From JBDROU01 sp043809745 [NCBI: bacterium] (lineage in GTDB: Bacteria > Elusimicrobiota > JBDRMW01), in contig JBDROU010000005.1 of the NCBI GenBank assembly GCA_043809745.1, positions 18,222 to 82,221 on the forward strand: a DNA stretch of 64,000 nucleotides, in the 5' to 3' direction. Shown here one piece after another: positions 25,110 through 33,132 of this stretch. Below the pieces are notes generated by a model. The model was not told where the DNA came from. It ran no database searches and saw nothing but the letters and a program-made list of their open reading frames with translations. Numbering within the stretch: the stretch's first letter is position 1; each line of letters begins with the position of its first letter. Made by a program: the position numbers and the translations under genes.

Positions 25110-26105
25110 ATGTATTATAAAGACAAAATTAATTCGCTGAAAAATATTTTTAACTCTGACAATATAGAGGTTAATGCCGGTTCAATTATAATCAGCGGCA
25201 TTATATATCCTATTATTGATGATGTTATAATTCTCTCACGGCCTCAAGAATATACGTCATATGTCAAAAATAAGCTTAGAAAAAATGCTCTGTCCGATGA
25301 AAAGTCAGAAATTTTTTCAGAAGATATACAGTTCTCGTTCGGCGAGGAGTGGAAGAAATATGAGGAAATACTGCCTGAACATCAAAAGGAATTCCATCAG
25401 TACTTCGATATTGTGGAATTAAATAAACTTGAAAGCTGTACTGTCTGCGATCTGGGCTGCGGCAACGGCAGATGGAGTTATTTCTTAAAAGATAAATGCA
25501 AAGAACTCATACTCGTAGATTTTTCTGATGCCATATTTGTTGCAAGAAAGAATCTTTCAAGCTCACCAAATTGCATATTTTTTATGTGCGATTTAAAGAA
25601 AATCCCGTTCAAAGGGGATTTCGCTAATCTCATATTTTCGCTAGGAGTTTTGCACCACCTGCCGACTGATTGTCTGCAGGAAGTTAGAAACTTAAAACAT
25701 TTCGCGCCTGAACTGCTAATCTTCCTTTATTATGCGCTTGATAACAGGCCCGCACATTTCAGAATAATCCTTTCTGCTGTTACTTTTTTTAGAAAAATAT
25801 TTTCAAAATTAAGAAGCCCGATAATCAGGAATTTTGTTACAACATGCTTAACATTTATTATATATGTACCCTTAATCTATCTCGGCAAATTGATGAAGCC
25901 TTTAAACATAAGCAGCCAAATACCTTTGTATGATTTTTACAAGGATAAAAGCATTAAAAGAATAAAGCAGGACGTTTATGACCGGTTTTTCACGGGAATC
26001 GAACAGCGGGTTACCAAAAAACAGATTGAAGGTTTAAGTGATACTTTTTCAAAAGTTACAGTTTCTGAAAATCTTCCCTACTGGCATTTCATTTGCAAAA
26101 GATAG
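25110..26105 (+). CDS. Class I SAM-dependent methyltransferase
   Basis: The 331-aa protein has a short beta-rich N-terminal part (about 1-60, perhaps Trm112-like: IIISGIIYPIIDDVIILSRP), then a Rossmann methyltransferase core at about 105-215 with motif I VCDLGCGNGRWSYFL, acidic motif II ILVDFS and GVLHHLPTD. A hydrophobic region at about 230-270 may touch the membrane or a lipid substrate. The acceptor is unknown. It is a single gene divergent from the HD-GYP gene and ends at a strong bidirectional terminator. Confidence 0.87.
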   Translation: MYYKDKINSLKNIFNSDNIEVNAGSIIISGIIYPIIDDVIILSRPQEYTSYVKNKLRKNALSDEKSEIFSEDIQFSFGEEWKKYEEILPEHQKEFHQYFDIVELNKLESCTVCDLGCGNGRWSYFLKDKCKELILVDFSDAIFVARKNLSSSPNCIFFMCDLKKIPFKGDFANLIFSLGVLHHLPTDCLQEVRNLKHFAPELLIFLYYALDNRPAHFRIILSAVTFFRKIFSKLRSPIIRNFVTTCLTFIIYVPLIYLGKLMKPLNISSQIPLYDFYKDKSIKRIKQDVYDRFFTGIEQRVTKKQIEGLSDTFSKVTVSENLPYWHFICKR

Positions 26106-26118
26106 ATTAAACCTTAAA

Positions 26119-26156
26119 ACAAACCCAAGACAGATTAATTTCTGTCTTGGGTTTGT
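26119..26156. terminator. Bidirectional intrinsic terminator
   Basis: A perfect 15-bp stem (ACAAACCCAAGACAG with its complement) encloses an 8-base loop between the converging methyltransferase and FadL-like genes. A-rich sequence on one side and T-containing sequence on the other let it serve both strands. Confidence 0.85.
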
Positions 26157-26171
26157 CATTAATTAATACTA

Positions 26172-27449
26172 TTACTTAAACTTATAAGTGACGTTTAATG
26201 CGGCCATATTTGTTTGGGCTTGGTATTTTCCAGGAGCTATGTTGTTGACCACATCCCTATCGCTGGAAACCAACAAACTATAAGCTAAATCAATAACCAC
26301 ATCTTTGATTTTATAACCTGCGCCTAAAGCTATACCGTTTTTAGAACTATCCGGTATTGAAGGATTCAGATACTCTTGTGTCACAGGTGATTCAAAATAA
26401 AACCAGCCGCAGCGAATATCCCATTCATCGTTTAATGAATACTGTGTCCCCAGCCCAACACTCGAAACATCCTGCCAGTTTTTCTTTTCTGGATTTCCTG
26501 TATTTAGAACAGCCGATCTAGTGAGATCAGTTTCTGCATATTTAATATCAATTTCATTATAAGTAGACCAACCAGTCCACTCATAATCCAACTCAACTAC
26601 AACTTTTTCTGTACATTGCCAGGCATACCCTAACAGCAAACGTGGAGGCAAAGTTATATCTGTTTGTGCAGTAGTAGAATAATTAACCGGAAAACCATAC
26701 CCTGATGGGACTGGGATTGTATAAAGACCCGCAAGATTAGTTATTTTAACATCTCCATCTATATCTATTTTCGAAGAAGTTCTGTATGTAAGACCTGCGG
26801 TATGATTCTCATAAATTTCATACATAATACCGAGATAACCTCCTATACCGTCACCATCACCGCTAAGTTCAGACTTTCCCTCAGGTGAACTACCCGTATA
26901 AACCATTTTCTGGAGTGTAATATCAGTAAGCATATTATACTCTATACCCAATCCTAAAGAAAGTTTGTCGCTTACCTTATAAGCTGCGCACGGCGCCAAG
27001 GTATAAAGCGTCATCTCAGAATCAGTAGCCAGGTAACGAACTCCAGAAGTATCTTTCCAATGAGTGGCTAAACCGAAATTCATGTAATACCCAAGACCTG
27101 CAGACCAACTTTCATTTATTTTCCAGCTCGCATAAAAATTCGGGACAACAAATGTCTCGCTATCAGCGCTGTCTTTTACCCCTAAAGGTGAAGTGTAATC
27201 GAATGAAGGAAGAAGAAGCGCGGTACCTAATGAAAGCTGAATACCATCAAGCTGTGTTAAACCCGCCGGATTAAAGTAAACAGCTGCTGGATCATCAGCC
27301 TGAGCTACAAATACATTACCCATACCCAAAGCCTTTGCAGATAGCACCTGGTTTTCAAAACCGCCAGACCCCACGGCTTTTGCCGTCGCAACAAAAGCAA
27401 AAGAACATAGCACAATTAAAAAAACTGAAAAATACAACATCCTTTTCAT
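26172..27449 (-). CDS. OmpP1/FadL-family outer-membrane transport protein
   Basis: FadL-type barrels carry hydrophobic compounds across the outer membrane. The 425-aa protein has a signal peptide (cleavage after about residue 25, AKAVG), the hatch signature GGFENQVLSAKALGMGNVFV and DDPAAVYFNPAGLTQL at about 30-65, and alternating strands to the C-terminal LNVTYKFK typical of a last beta strand. A GGGGGA ribosome site lies ahead of the ATG. The upstream 400 bases carry a small leader-like ORF, a hairpin and a CRP/FNR-like palindrome, suggesting regulation. The transported compound cannot be read. Confidence 0.92.
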   Translation of the reverse strand: MKRMLYFSVFLIVLCSFAFVATAKAVGSGGFENQVLSAKALGMGNVFVAQADDPAAVYFNPAGLTQLDGIQLSLGTALLLPSFDYTSPLGVKDSADSETFVVPNFYASWKINESWSAGLGYYMNFGLATHWKDTSGVRYLATDSEMTLYTLAPCAAYKVSDKLSLGLGIEYNMLTDITLQKMVYTGSSPEGKSELSGDGDGIGGYLGIMYEIYENHTAGLTYRTSSKIDIDGDVKITNLAGLYTIPVPSGYGFPVNYSTTAQTDITLPPRLLLGYAWQCTEKVVVELDYEWTGWSTYNEIDIKYAETDLTRSAVLNTGNPEKKNWQDVSSVGLGTQYSLNDEWDIRCGWFYFESPVTQEYLNPSIPDSSKNGIALGAGYKIKDVVIDLAYSLLVSSDRDVVNNIAPGKYQAQTNMAALNVTYKFK

Positions 27450-27491
27450 TGTGTTCCCCCTATTTTGATAAATTTAACTCCCAATAAAGAA

Positions 27492-27519
27492 TTGTAATAA
27501 AAAAATAAAATTATTACAA
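27492..27519 (-). promoter_or_regulatory. AT-rich hairpin before the FadL gene
   Basis: TTGTAATAA (27492-27500) pairs with TTATTACAA (27511-27519). On the FadL transcript it forms a 9-bp stem between the leader-like ORF and the porin start, so it may be an attenuator or an RNA-stability element. The stem is A/T only and therefore weak. Confidence 0.35.
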
Positions 27520-27522
27520 CCC

Positions 27523-27588
27523 TCACAGCCCTCCTGGTGCTTTCATAAATACATTTTCAATCCCTATTTTAACAGAGTTATTAATCAT
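27523..27588 (-). CDS. Leader-peptide-like small ORF (21 aa)
   Basis: An ATG at 27588 follows a perfect AAGGAG by six bases and opens a 21-codon frame (MINNSVKIGIENVFMKAPGG, then L and TGA). It is transcribed toward the FadL gene, 73 bases ahead of it. The ribosome site is better than that of many genes in the window, which argues for translation, but with so few codons chance cannot be excluded. The peptide resembles nothing I know and has no run of a single amino acid. Confidence 0.4.
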   Translation of the reverse strand: MINNSVKIGIENVFMKAPGGL

Positions 27589-27601
27589 ATAATTCTCCTT
27601 T

Positions 27602-27617
27602 TGTGACCAAAATCACA
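27602..27617. promoter_or_regulatory. CRP/FNR-family operator candidate
   Basis: The 16 bases read TGTGA-N6-TCACA, a perfect two-fold palindrome matching the E. coli CRP core exactly. It lies directly ahead of the ribosome site of the 21-aa ORF and the FadL gene, and about 150 bases upstream of the pilin-operon promoter start. No CRP/FNR gene is in the window, so the actual regulator and its ligand are inferred. Confidence 0.5.
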
Positions 27618-27726
27618 TCTTAAATTTTAGAATCAAAAATTTACTTCTTTATTTTTTGTCTAAATATAAGGTTGAATTTACAAACTGCCGTTCTATTACA
27701 GTTGTAACAATCTTGTTAAATTCCCA

Positions 27727-27755
27727 TTGACAAACTCCTCAAGTGGTATTAGACT
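27727..27755 (+). promoter_or_regulatory. Sigma70-like promoter of the prepilin operon
   Basis: A consensus TTGACA (27727-27732) and TAGACT (27750-27755) are separated by 17 bases. The transcript would start about 85 bases ahead of the HAMP gene, whose start is preceded by AAGGAGG. The rest of the 27450-27846 gap holds the FadL-side elements listed separately. Confidence 0.6.
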
Positions 27756-27846
27756 TAAAGTAAGAAGTGCAGAATTAAATAAATTATTGGACTATTTTAG
27801 ACAAAATCTATCTTAAGTAAAGTCTAGAAAAGCAAGGAGGCAGTCA

Positions 27847-28407
27847 ATGCATAAACGAAGCATTTACATTATCAAGCGCGGTTTCCAACTACGCTACACC
27901 AGACTTCTTATAACAATGCTGGCTATTTTTTGTGCACTAATAGTAATTAATTCCATAGTGTTTATAAACACTAATAGCGCGATTTTTAGTGATATCCCGG
28001 CGGCAAGAGAAGCAATTATAACCTTCACAAAATTATTGCTTATAATCTTAGTTTCATTTGGCGCTGGCCTTGCGCTATACTCAATTTATGTATCTCACAA
28101 AGTCGCCGGTCCTATGTACCGTTTCGAACAAGTTTTAAGCGCATTATGCGAAGGAGACCTGACTGTAAGATCCAACATAAGGAAAGATGATGAACTGAAG
28201 GATTTTCAGGAAGTTATAAATAATACGATATTAAGGATTCATTCAATCATAAAAGAGGATAAAGAAAAAATTAAGCAGGCTTCTGTAATAATAAAGGAAT
28301 TAAAAGAAAATATTAAAGCCGATCCGCAAAAACATGAACCGATTATAGAAATTATTAGCAAACTTGAATCGAAAATAGAAAGTGTCAATAAATTTTTCAA
28401 AACATAG
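27847..28407 (+). CDS. Two-helix membrane protein with HAMP domain
   Basis: The 186-aa protein has membrane helices at about 19-42 and 60-82, joined by a short periplasmic loop, then a HAMP domain (SHKVAGPMYRFEQVLSALCEGDLTVR) and a charged coiled coil to the end. There is no kinase, cyclase or methyl-accepting signalling tip, so it is a minimal HAMP protein that may pass a signal to a separate partner. A strong AAGGAGG sits six bases before the ATG. It is the first gene of an operon with three prepilin-like genes, suggesting control or assembly of that surface structure. Confidence 0.82.
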   Translation: MHKRSIYIIKRGFQLRYTRLLITMLAIFCALIVINSIVFINTNSAIFSDIPAAREAIITFTKLLLIILVSFGAGLALYSIYVSHKVAGPMYRFEQVLSALCEGDLTVRSNIRKDDELKDFQEVINNTILRIHSIIKEDKEKIKQASVIIKELKENIKADPQKHEPIIEIISKLESKIESVNKFFKT

Positions 28408-28427
28408 AATTTTTTTAGCCTATTAAA

Positions 28428-30890
28428 ATGAAAATCATTTCAAACAAATTTTTTGCTAAATTTACAAAGAAATCAAAAACCGGCATATCCCTTCCGGAAC
28501 TTATGGTAGCGGTATTGATAATATCAGTAGGGCTGACAGCTTTTCTTGCATCATTTGCGGGCATAACGAGATCGATACTCTTATCAAAATCTAAAACTAT
28601 AGCTTCTAATCTTGCTCAGGAGAAAATGGAATCGCTTAAGCAGCAATCTTACTACAGACTTCTGGTAACGATAAGTTCTACCAATGATTCCAACTTTAAT
28701 CCTGTAATTGAATACGACACCGCGTATTATCCAGAGGAGAACATCACTATTGCGGATCAGGTGTTCATAAGAAGAGTATACATCTCGAAAGTAAGAGAGA
28801 GCTCCGGGGATCTGGAAGAATTATCCTGGAGTGAAGCTGACTCAGGTCTAAAACTGGTAAAAGTATATGTTGTATGGAATCTCATGAATAAATGGAGAAA
28901 ATTCGAGATAAGCAATCTGCGTGAAAATCCTGATAGGGTAAGTTTGAACGCAACCGTGGATGGGGAAGTAGAATCAGGCGGGTCAGATCTTGAAAATGCT
29001 TCAGTCAGGATTGTACAAAACACAAGTTATAACGATACGACTGACGCTGGCGGCGATTACAGTTTTTCATTAGAACCAGGCACTTTTACCGTCAGGGCTT
29101 CTAAAACAGGTTATTTCATGCACGACGAAGAGATTACAATAGAATCAGATGAAACTCAAACAGTAGATTTCGATCTCGTTGCGATGGCTTCGGGTTCGGT
29201 TTCAGGTGTCGTCTGGTTAAAAGATCATATAGTTATTTCACAGGTTGTCGGAAGCTCGATAACAGTTGACGGATTTGCACAAGAGTATGTTGAGCTGTTC
29301 AATCCAACCATATCTCAGTTTGAAGTCGCCAAAGACGCGACAACACCTTATTTAGATTTAATATATCAAAAACAGGCAACGTCCAAAGACGTAATTCTGT
29401 TGAATTATTCAACGCTGAGCATACCCGTAAGCGGTTATTATCTAATAGCTAACACTACTACCGTGCATGTAGCCGGTGTTCAGGTGACAGCAGATGCTGT
29501 TTATGATCCTGCTCAAGCGCTTGACACTATCAAAACACCTCAAGACGGCGGCATAGGTATAGCGCCTGCAGGCACATCAGACTACATCGATCAGGTGGCA
29601 TGGCAGTACAACGGTGTAAACGTCAGTTCTATCCGCGAAGGTACTCCTATTAATCAGTGGGCTGGCTTCGAAGAAAACGAGCAGTATATAAGAAAAGCCT
29701 GGCAATCAGGAACAAATTCTTCAAAAGGAAGATGTTATGATTCTAATAATAACAACTTAGATTTTTTCACGCTAAAACCAATAATTTATGAACCGAGGAA
29801 TAGTACAACCATTCAAGATATACTTACTGGCACACCTGCATTAGGCGCATTGGTATTTGTAGATGACGGATTATCCAGCTCGGCTCAGGCTTATGCCGTG
29901 GGTTCACCTCCTAACGCAGAGTTTATGGTCCAATCCGTTGCTACCGGCACATGGAATGTATTAATATCAAGCGGTATAAATTTTGTTCAAATAAGCACCG
30001 TTGCAGTTTCCGCAAGCGCTGATACAAGCCTCGGCTTGATATATTTCAGCACTACAGCTACGGAAGGATATGTTTCTGGAACAGTAAAAGACACATCAAG
30101 CACTCCTTTAGCGGATATTGTTGTAGAAGGTGTCGGAGATTCAGAGACAACAAACTCTGACGGCAGGTACTGCCTGCGCTTAAGCGAAGGATTACGCGAT
30201 ATAACCGCAAATCCCAACAACCAGAATTCCGATTATGTAAGCCAGACGGTAGCAGATGTTGCGATTACAGCCGGGAATCTTGTTTCAGGCATAGATTTTC
30301 AATTAAACTCAGGAGGATCTCTCACAGGTTTTACTTCAACTAACGGCGTGGATCCGCTTCCGGACATACCCGTTACTGCAAAACAAGGAAGCACACCGGT
30401 CGGAGAAGCTATCTCCGATGTAAGCGGTATTTTTACAATTGTCGATCTTCCGGTAGGATCATACACAGTAGAACCTTTCATTGAGTCGCAGGAATCATGT
30501 TCCCCTGAGACTGAATCTGCAACTGTAGTCGGAGGAAACACCGTATTTGTAACCACATTTACCATTTCAAATGCTTACGGAACTATTGCCGGCTCTGTCA
30601 CAAACGGCGGTGAACCGATTAAAACCGGTGTATTAATAATAATAACAACTACAACCGTCGGCGGCACACTGCCGCCCACAATGGATGCAACAGCGCGCGC
30701 AGGCGCAGCTTATTATTGCGTATCCAGCAACTCAAGCGGGGAATACTCAGCGTCACTTCCCGGAGGCTTTAATTATAATGTATATGGTTGGTATACCACA
30801 TTTGAAGGTGAAACACCAGATTTTACAAAACAAACCGGATCCATTTCATTGAGCGCGGGAGGTTCAGAAATTGTTAATCTATCCTGGTAA
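28428..30890 (+). CDS. Giant prepilin-like protein with lamin-tail-like and carboxypeptidase-regulatory-like domains
   Basis: The 820-aa protein begins with a type IV prepilin signal: KTG at 17-19 is followed by ISLPELMVAVLIISVG, with E24 at the +5 position, so prepilin peptidase should cut after G19. Residues about 174-252 form a carboxypeptidase-regulatory-like beta domain. Residues about 265-460 have the pattern of a lamin-tail domain (EYVELFNPT, SGYYLIAN, GGIGIAPAG, IDQVAWQ, NLDFFTLKP). Three more regulatory-like beta domains lie at about 544-620, 629-690 and 715-800. It is far larger than an ordinary minor pilin (about 150-250 aa) and is probably a displayed adhesin-like tip. Between the HAMP gene and a PilW-like gene. 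Confidence 0.83.
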   Translation: MKIISNKFFAKFTKKSKTGISLPELMVAVLIISVGLTAFLASFAGITRSILLSKSKTIASNLAQEKMESLKQQSYYRLLVTISSTNDSNFNPVIEYDTAYYPEENITIADQVFIRRVYISKVRESSGDLEELSWSEADSGLKLVKVYVVWNLMNKWRKFEISNLRENPDRVSLNATVDGEVESGGSDLENASVRIVQNTSYNDTTDAGGDYSFSLEPGTFTVRASKTGYFMHDEEITIESDETQTVDFDLVAMASGSVSGVVWLKDHIVISQVVGSSITVDGFAQEYVELFNPTISQFEVAKDATTPYLDLIYQKQATSKDVILLNYSTLSIPVSGYYLIANTTTVHVAGVQVTADAVYDPAQALDTIKTPQDGGIGIAPAGTSDYIDQVAWQYNGVNVSSIREGTPINQWAGFEENEQYIRKAWQSGTNSSKGRCYDSNNNNLDFFTLKPIIYEPRNSTTIQDILTGTPALGALVFVDDGLSSSAQAYAVGSPPNAEFMVQSVATGTWNVLISSGINFVQISTVAVSASADTSLGLIYFSTTATEGYVSGTVKDTSSTPLADIVVEGVGDSETTNSDGRYCLRLSEGLRDITANPNNQNSDYVSQTVADVAITAGNLVSGIDFQLNSGGSLTGFTSTNGVDPLPDIPVTAKQGSTPVGEAISDVSGIFTIVDLPVGSYTVEPFIESQESCSPETESATVVGGNTVFVTTFTISNAYGTIAGSVTNGGEPIKTGVLIIITTTTVGGTLPPTMDATARAGAAYYCVSSNSSGEYSASLPGGFNYNVYGWYTTFEGETPDFTKQTGSISLSAGGSEIVNLSW

Positions 30891-31398
30891 AAAAGCGTTC
30901 CATAGGCTTATTGCTGAAAGAAAGGGATATTCTTTGATAGAAATTATGATAACGGTTGCCATTATTGGCATTATATCTTCAGTAGGATCCCATATTTTAA
31001 TAAATTTTACAAGATTTCAGGCCCTTAATGCTGCCCGCGCCTCTATTCAAAGGGACGCCAGAATATCCATAGACGCTATGAACCGTCATTTAAGACAGGG
31101 GGTCGCCTCATCAATAACAGTTGATCAAGTTACGAATCAACCGCCGTATTCCAGGATTAATTTTCAAACTGTAGAAGGAAAAATTATTAGTTACTATCAA
31201 AACAATAAAGAACTCATTCAGGACATTGACGGGCTAACAAGCACATTATCAAAGGATTTACGGTATATCGCGTTCGCTTACCAGAACACATGGGAAGATG
31301 ACATAATATCAATTTCAATCTCGCTTGAAAAGGGAACTTACGAGGCAAAGACCAGTATTTTTAAGTTATCTATAGAAAAAGTCAGAATAATGAATTAG
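30871..31398 (+). CDS. PilW-like minor prepilin
   Basis: The 175-aa protein starts at a TTG, chosen because GGGAGG lies eight bases ahead; the frame overlaps the previous gene by 20 bases. The leader ends in RKG at 17-19, then YSLIEIMITVAIIGII with E24 at +5, the class III signal for prepilin peptidase. The globular part carries FQALNAARASIQRDARISIDAMNRHLRQG, as in PilW/GspJ-type minor pilins. It likely helps initiate or cap the pilus or pseudopilus that displays the large prepilin upstream. Confidence 0.85.
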   Translation: MLIYPGKKAFHRLIAERKGYSLIEIMITVAIIGIISSVGSHILINFTRFQALNAARASIQRDARISIDAMNRHLRQGVASSITVDQVTNQPPYSRINFQTVEGKIISYYQNNKELIQDIDGLTSTLSKDLRYIAFAYQNTWEDDIISISISLEKGTYEAKTSIFKLSIEKVRIMN

Positions 31399-31408
31399 GA
31401 GTTAAATT

Positions 31409-32674
31409 ATGAAAATAACTTATTTACAAAACAAATTAATTGAATTGCAAAAAGGAAATGTTATGCTCATATCAATGATTTTTTTAATAACATTTCTTAT
31501 AACCATACCTTATCTAGTAAGGTTATCCCAGCAGGAATCAAAACAGACTGTAAAACAACAGCAAACCACCACAGCCTTCCAACTCGCAGAAGCCGGCCTC
31601 GATAGAGGGTTCTGGAAACTCTCTGAATCATCCGCTATATGGGACACCTTGGAAACAGACAGGATAACATATTATAATTACGATAAGATATACTCCGATG
31701 TAAAAGGCGGCGAGTATACTATTGAGATGGCAAGTCATCCGACCATCAGCAAATACCGAATCATCACAGCGGCAGGCAGAGACAACTCCACCAAAGAAGT
31801 AAGAAAAATTGAGGCTATATACGAAAAACAGGAACTGGATGCGTGCATATACTGTGGTCCTAATCAAGGTATACTTGTAAAGGGCAATGTGGAAGTAAAC
31901 TGGGGACCCATAAAGTCATTGAGCCCAATAACGCTTCAAGGAGCAGCCGCAACCAATCAGTTCCCCAGGAAATACTCCGCATCATCAATTGACCCATGGG
32001 ATTTATCCCCGGCTTCCCCCAACACAAATAATTTACATTGGTGGTCATATTATAATGTACCGCCAAGACCGGAAATTGACTTTGAGATAATTAAAGCAAG
32101 CGCTCAAGCTAACGGAACTTACTATGCCGGGAATAGAAACGTAAACAACTGGTCAGATTCTAGAAACCTTTACTGGTATCATGAGCAAAATCTCAGCATT
32201 GGCGGAGGTGGTAATTACATAATAGGAAAAATATTTGTTATGGGCAATTTTACTATGACCGGAAGCGGTAACGGCAGCTACACCATAGCCAATCTTCCTG
32301 CAACCGCGGCAGATGAATACCAGGCTATAGACACCTCAGCAACAAGCGAATTTTACGGTGATGCAGGCGGCGGCCCGCCGTCAAGCTTAAAAGTTAATTT
32401 CCAGTTCGGCGCCGGCGGCAATCCTGACAAAAGGGACGCTGTTAAAGACGGAGTTTCGATTAGAGGTTTATTATACTGCGGCGGCCAGTTTAATGTTTCA
32501 GGAAACGCAACAATACACGGAGCATTAGTAGTGGATGGCAACAGCTCCACAAATATTTCACCCGGTGGATCAGCAATTGTTTTCTACGATGACACTGCTT
32601 ATGACGGACTTCCAACTTCCACGTCTCTGCCTGTAAGAGTATCATGGCGGGAATTATCGAAAACCTGGCCATAA
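31409..32674 (+). CDS. PilX-like prepilin-operon protein
   Basis: The 421-aa protein has a short basic-polar leader, a single hydrophobic helix at about 17-38 (VMLISMIFLITFLITIPYLV) and TTTAFQLAEAGLDRGFWKLSES, the PilX-type N-terminal signature. The large outer region is rich in Gly, Ser and Asn, and its end (IHGALVVDGNSSTNISPGGS) resembles the repeating strands of polymer-forming beta-helix proteins. A classical prepilin cleavage site is unclear, as often in PilX relatives. Last gene of the operon; it converges closely on queD with no recognisable terminator between. Confidence 0.8.
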   Translation: MKITYLQNKLIELQKGNVMLISMIFLITFLITIPYLVRLSQQESKQTVKQQQTTTAFQLAEAGLDRGFWKLSESSAIWDTLETDRITYYNYDKIYSDVKGGEYTIEMASHPTISKYRIITAAGRDNSTKEVRKIEAIYEKQELDACIYCGPNQGILVKGNVEVNWGPIKSLSPITLQGAAATNQFPRKYSASSIDPWDLSPASPNTNNLHWWSYYNVPPRPEIDFEIIKASAQANGTYYAGNRNVNNWSDSRNLYWYHEQNLSIGGGGNYIIGKIFVMGNFTMTGSGNGSYTIANLPATAADEYQAIDTSATSEFYGDAGGGPPSSLKVNFQFGAGGNPDKRDAVKDGVSIRGLLYCGGQFNVSGNATIHGALVVDGNSSTNISPGGSAIVFYDDTAYDGLPTSTSLPVRVSWRELSKTWP

Positions 32675-32687
32675 CGAGACAATTGAA

Positions 32688-33092
32688 TCACCCGTTTCTT
32701 AAAGCAATACTGTTGCTATCAGTTTCATCAAGCCTGATCTCAAATAAATAATCCTTCAATTTAGTCTTAGCTAAGATATCCCAGACAATCTTACAAAGAT
32801 TTTCCGATGTCGGCACAATGTTTTTAATAAATGACAACCTGTTAAAATCCTGATGATCCAGTTTTTGTATTACATTTTTATTAACTATTTTTTTAACTGT
32901 ATCTAAGTTGACAAGCATGCCGGTTATGGGATCTGCATCTCCCCTTAATGTCACCTTAAGTTCATAATTATGCCCATGAGGATATTTGCCTGCGCACTTT
33001 CCGTAAATATTTTTATTCTTAAGTCTTCCCATTTTTTTATTATATAAACTATGGGCCGCTGAAAAGAAAGTTTTATATGTTATGTATATCAT
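32688..33092 (-). CDS. queD: 6-carboxy-5,6,7,8-tetrahydropterin synthase
   Basis: QueD converts dihydroneopterin triphosphate to carboxytetrahydropterin, the first dedicated step toward preQ0 and queuosine. The 134-aa protein has the zinc histidines in FFSAAHSL and YPHGHNYEL, the catalytic Cys in KCAGKYPHGH and the Asp-His pair in KLDHQDFNRL; PTSENLCKIVWDIL follows. Length matches the family (about 120-135). It lies apart from the other queuosine genes (tgt, queA, queH) and 40 bases downstream of a glycosyltransferase gene. Confidence 0.95.
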   Translation of the reverse strand: MIYITYKTFFSAAHSLYNKKMGRLKNKNIYGKCAGKYPHGHNYELKVTLRGDADPITGMLVNLDTVKKIVNKNVIQKLDHQDFNRLSFIKNIVPTSENLCKIVWDILAKTKLKDYLFEIRLDETDSNSIALRNG

Positions 33093-33132
33093 ATATTTAA
33101 GTTATTTATAATTAGTAATTTTATTATTCACT

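Noticed and set aside
32675-32687. Terminator between the PilX-like gene and queD
   Set aside because: The converging genes are only 13 bases apart and no stem with a T-run is visible.
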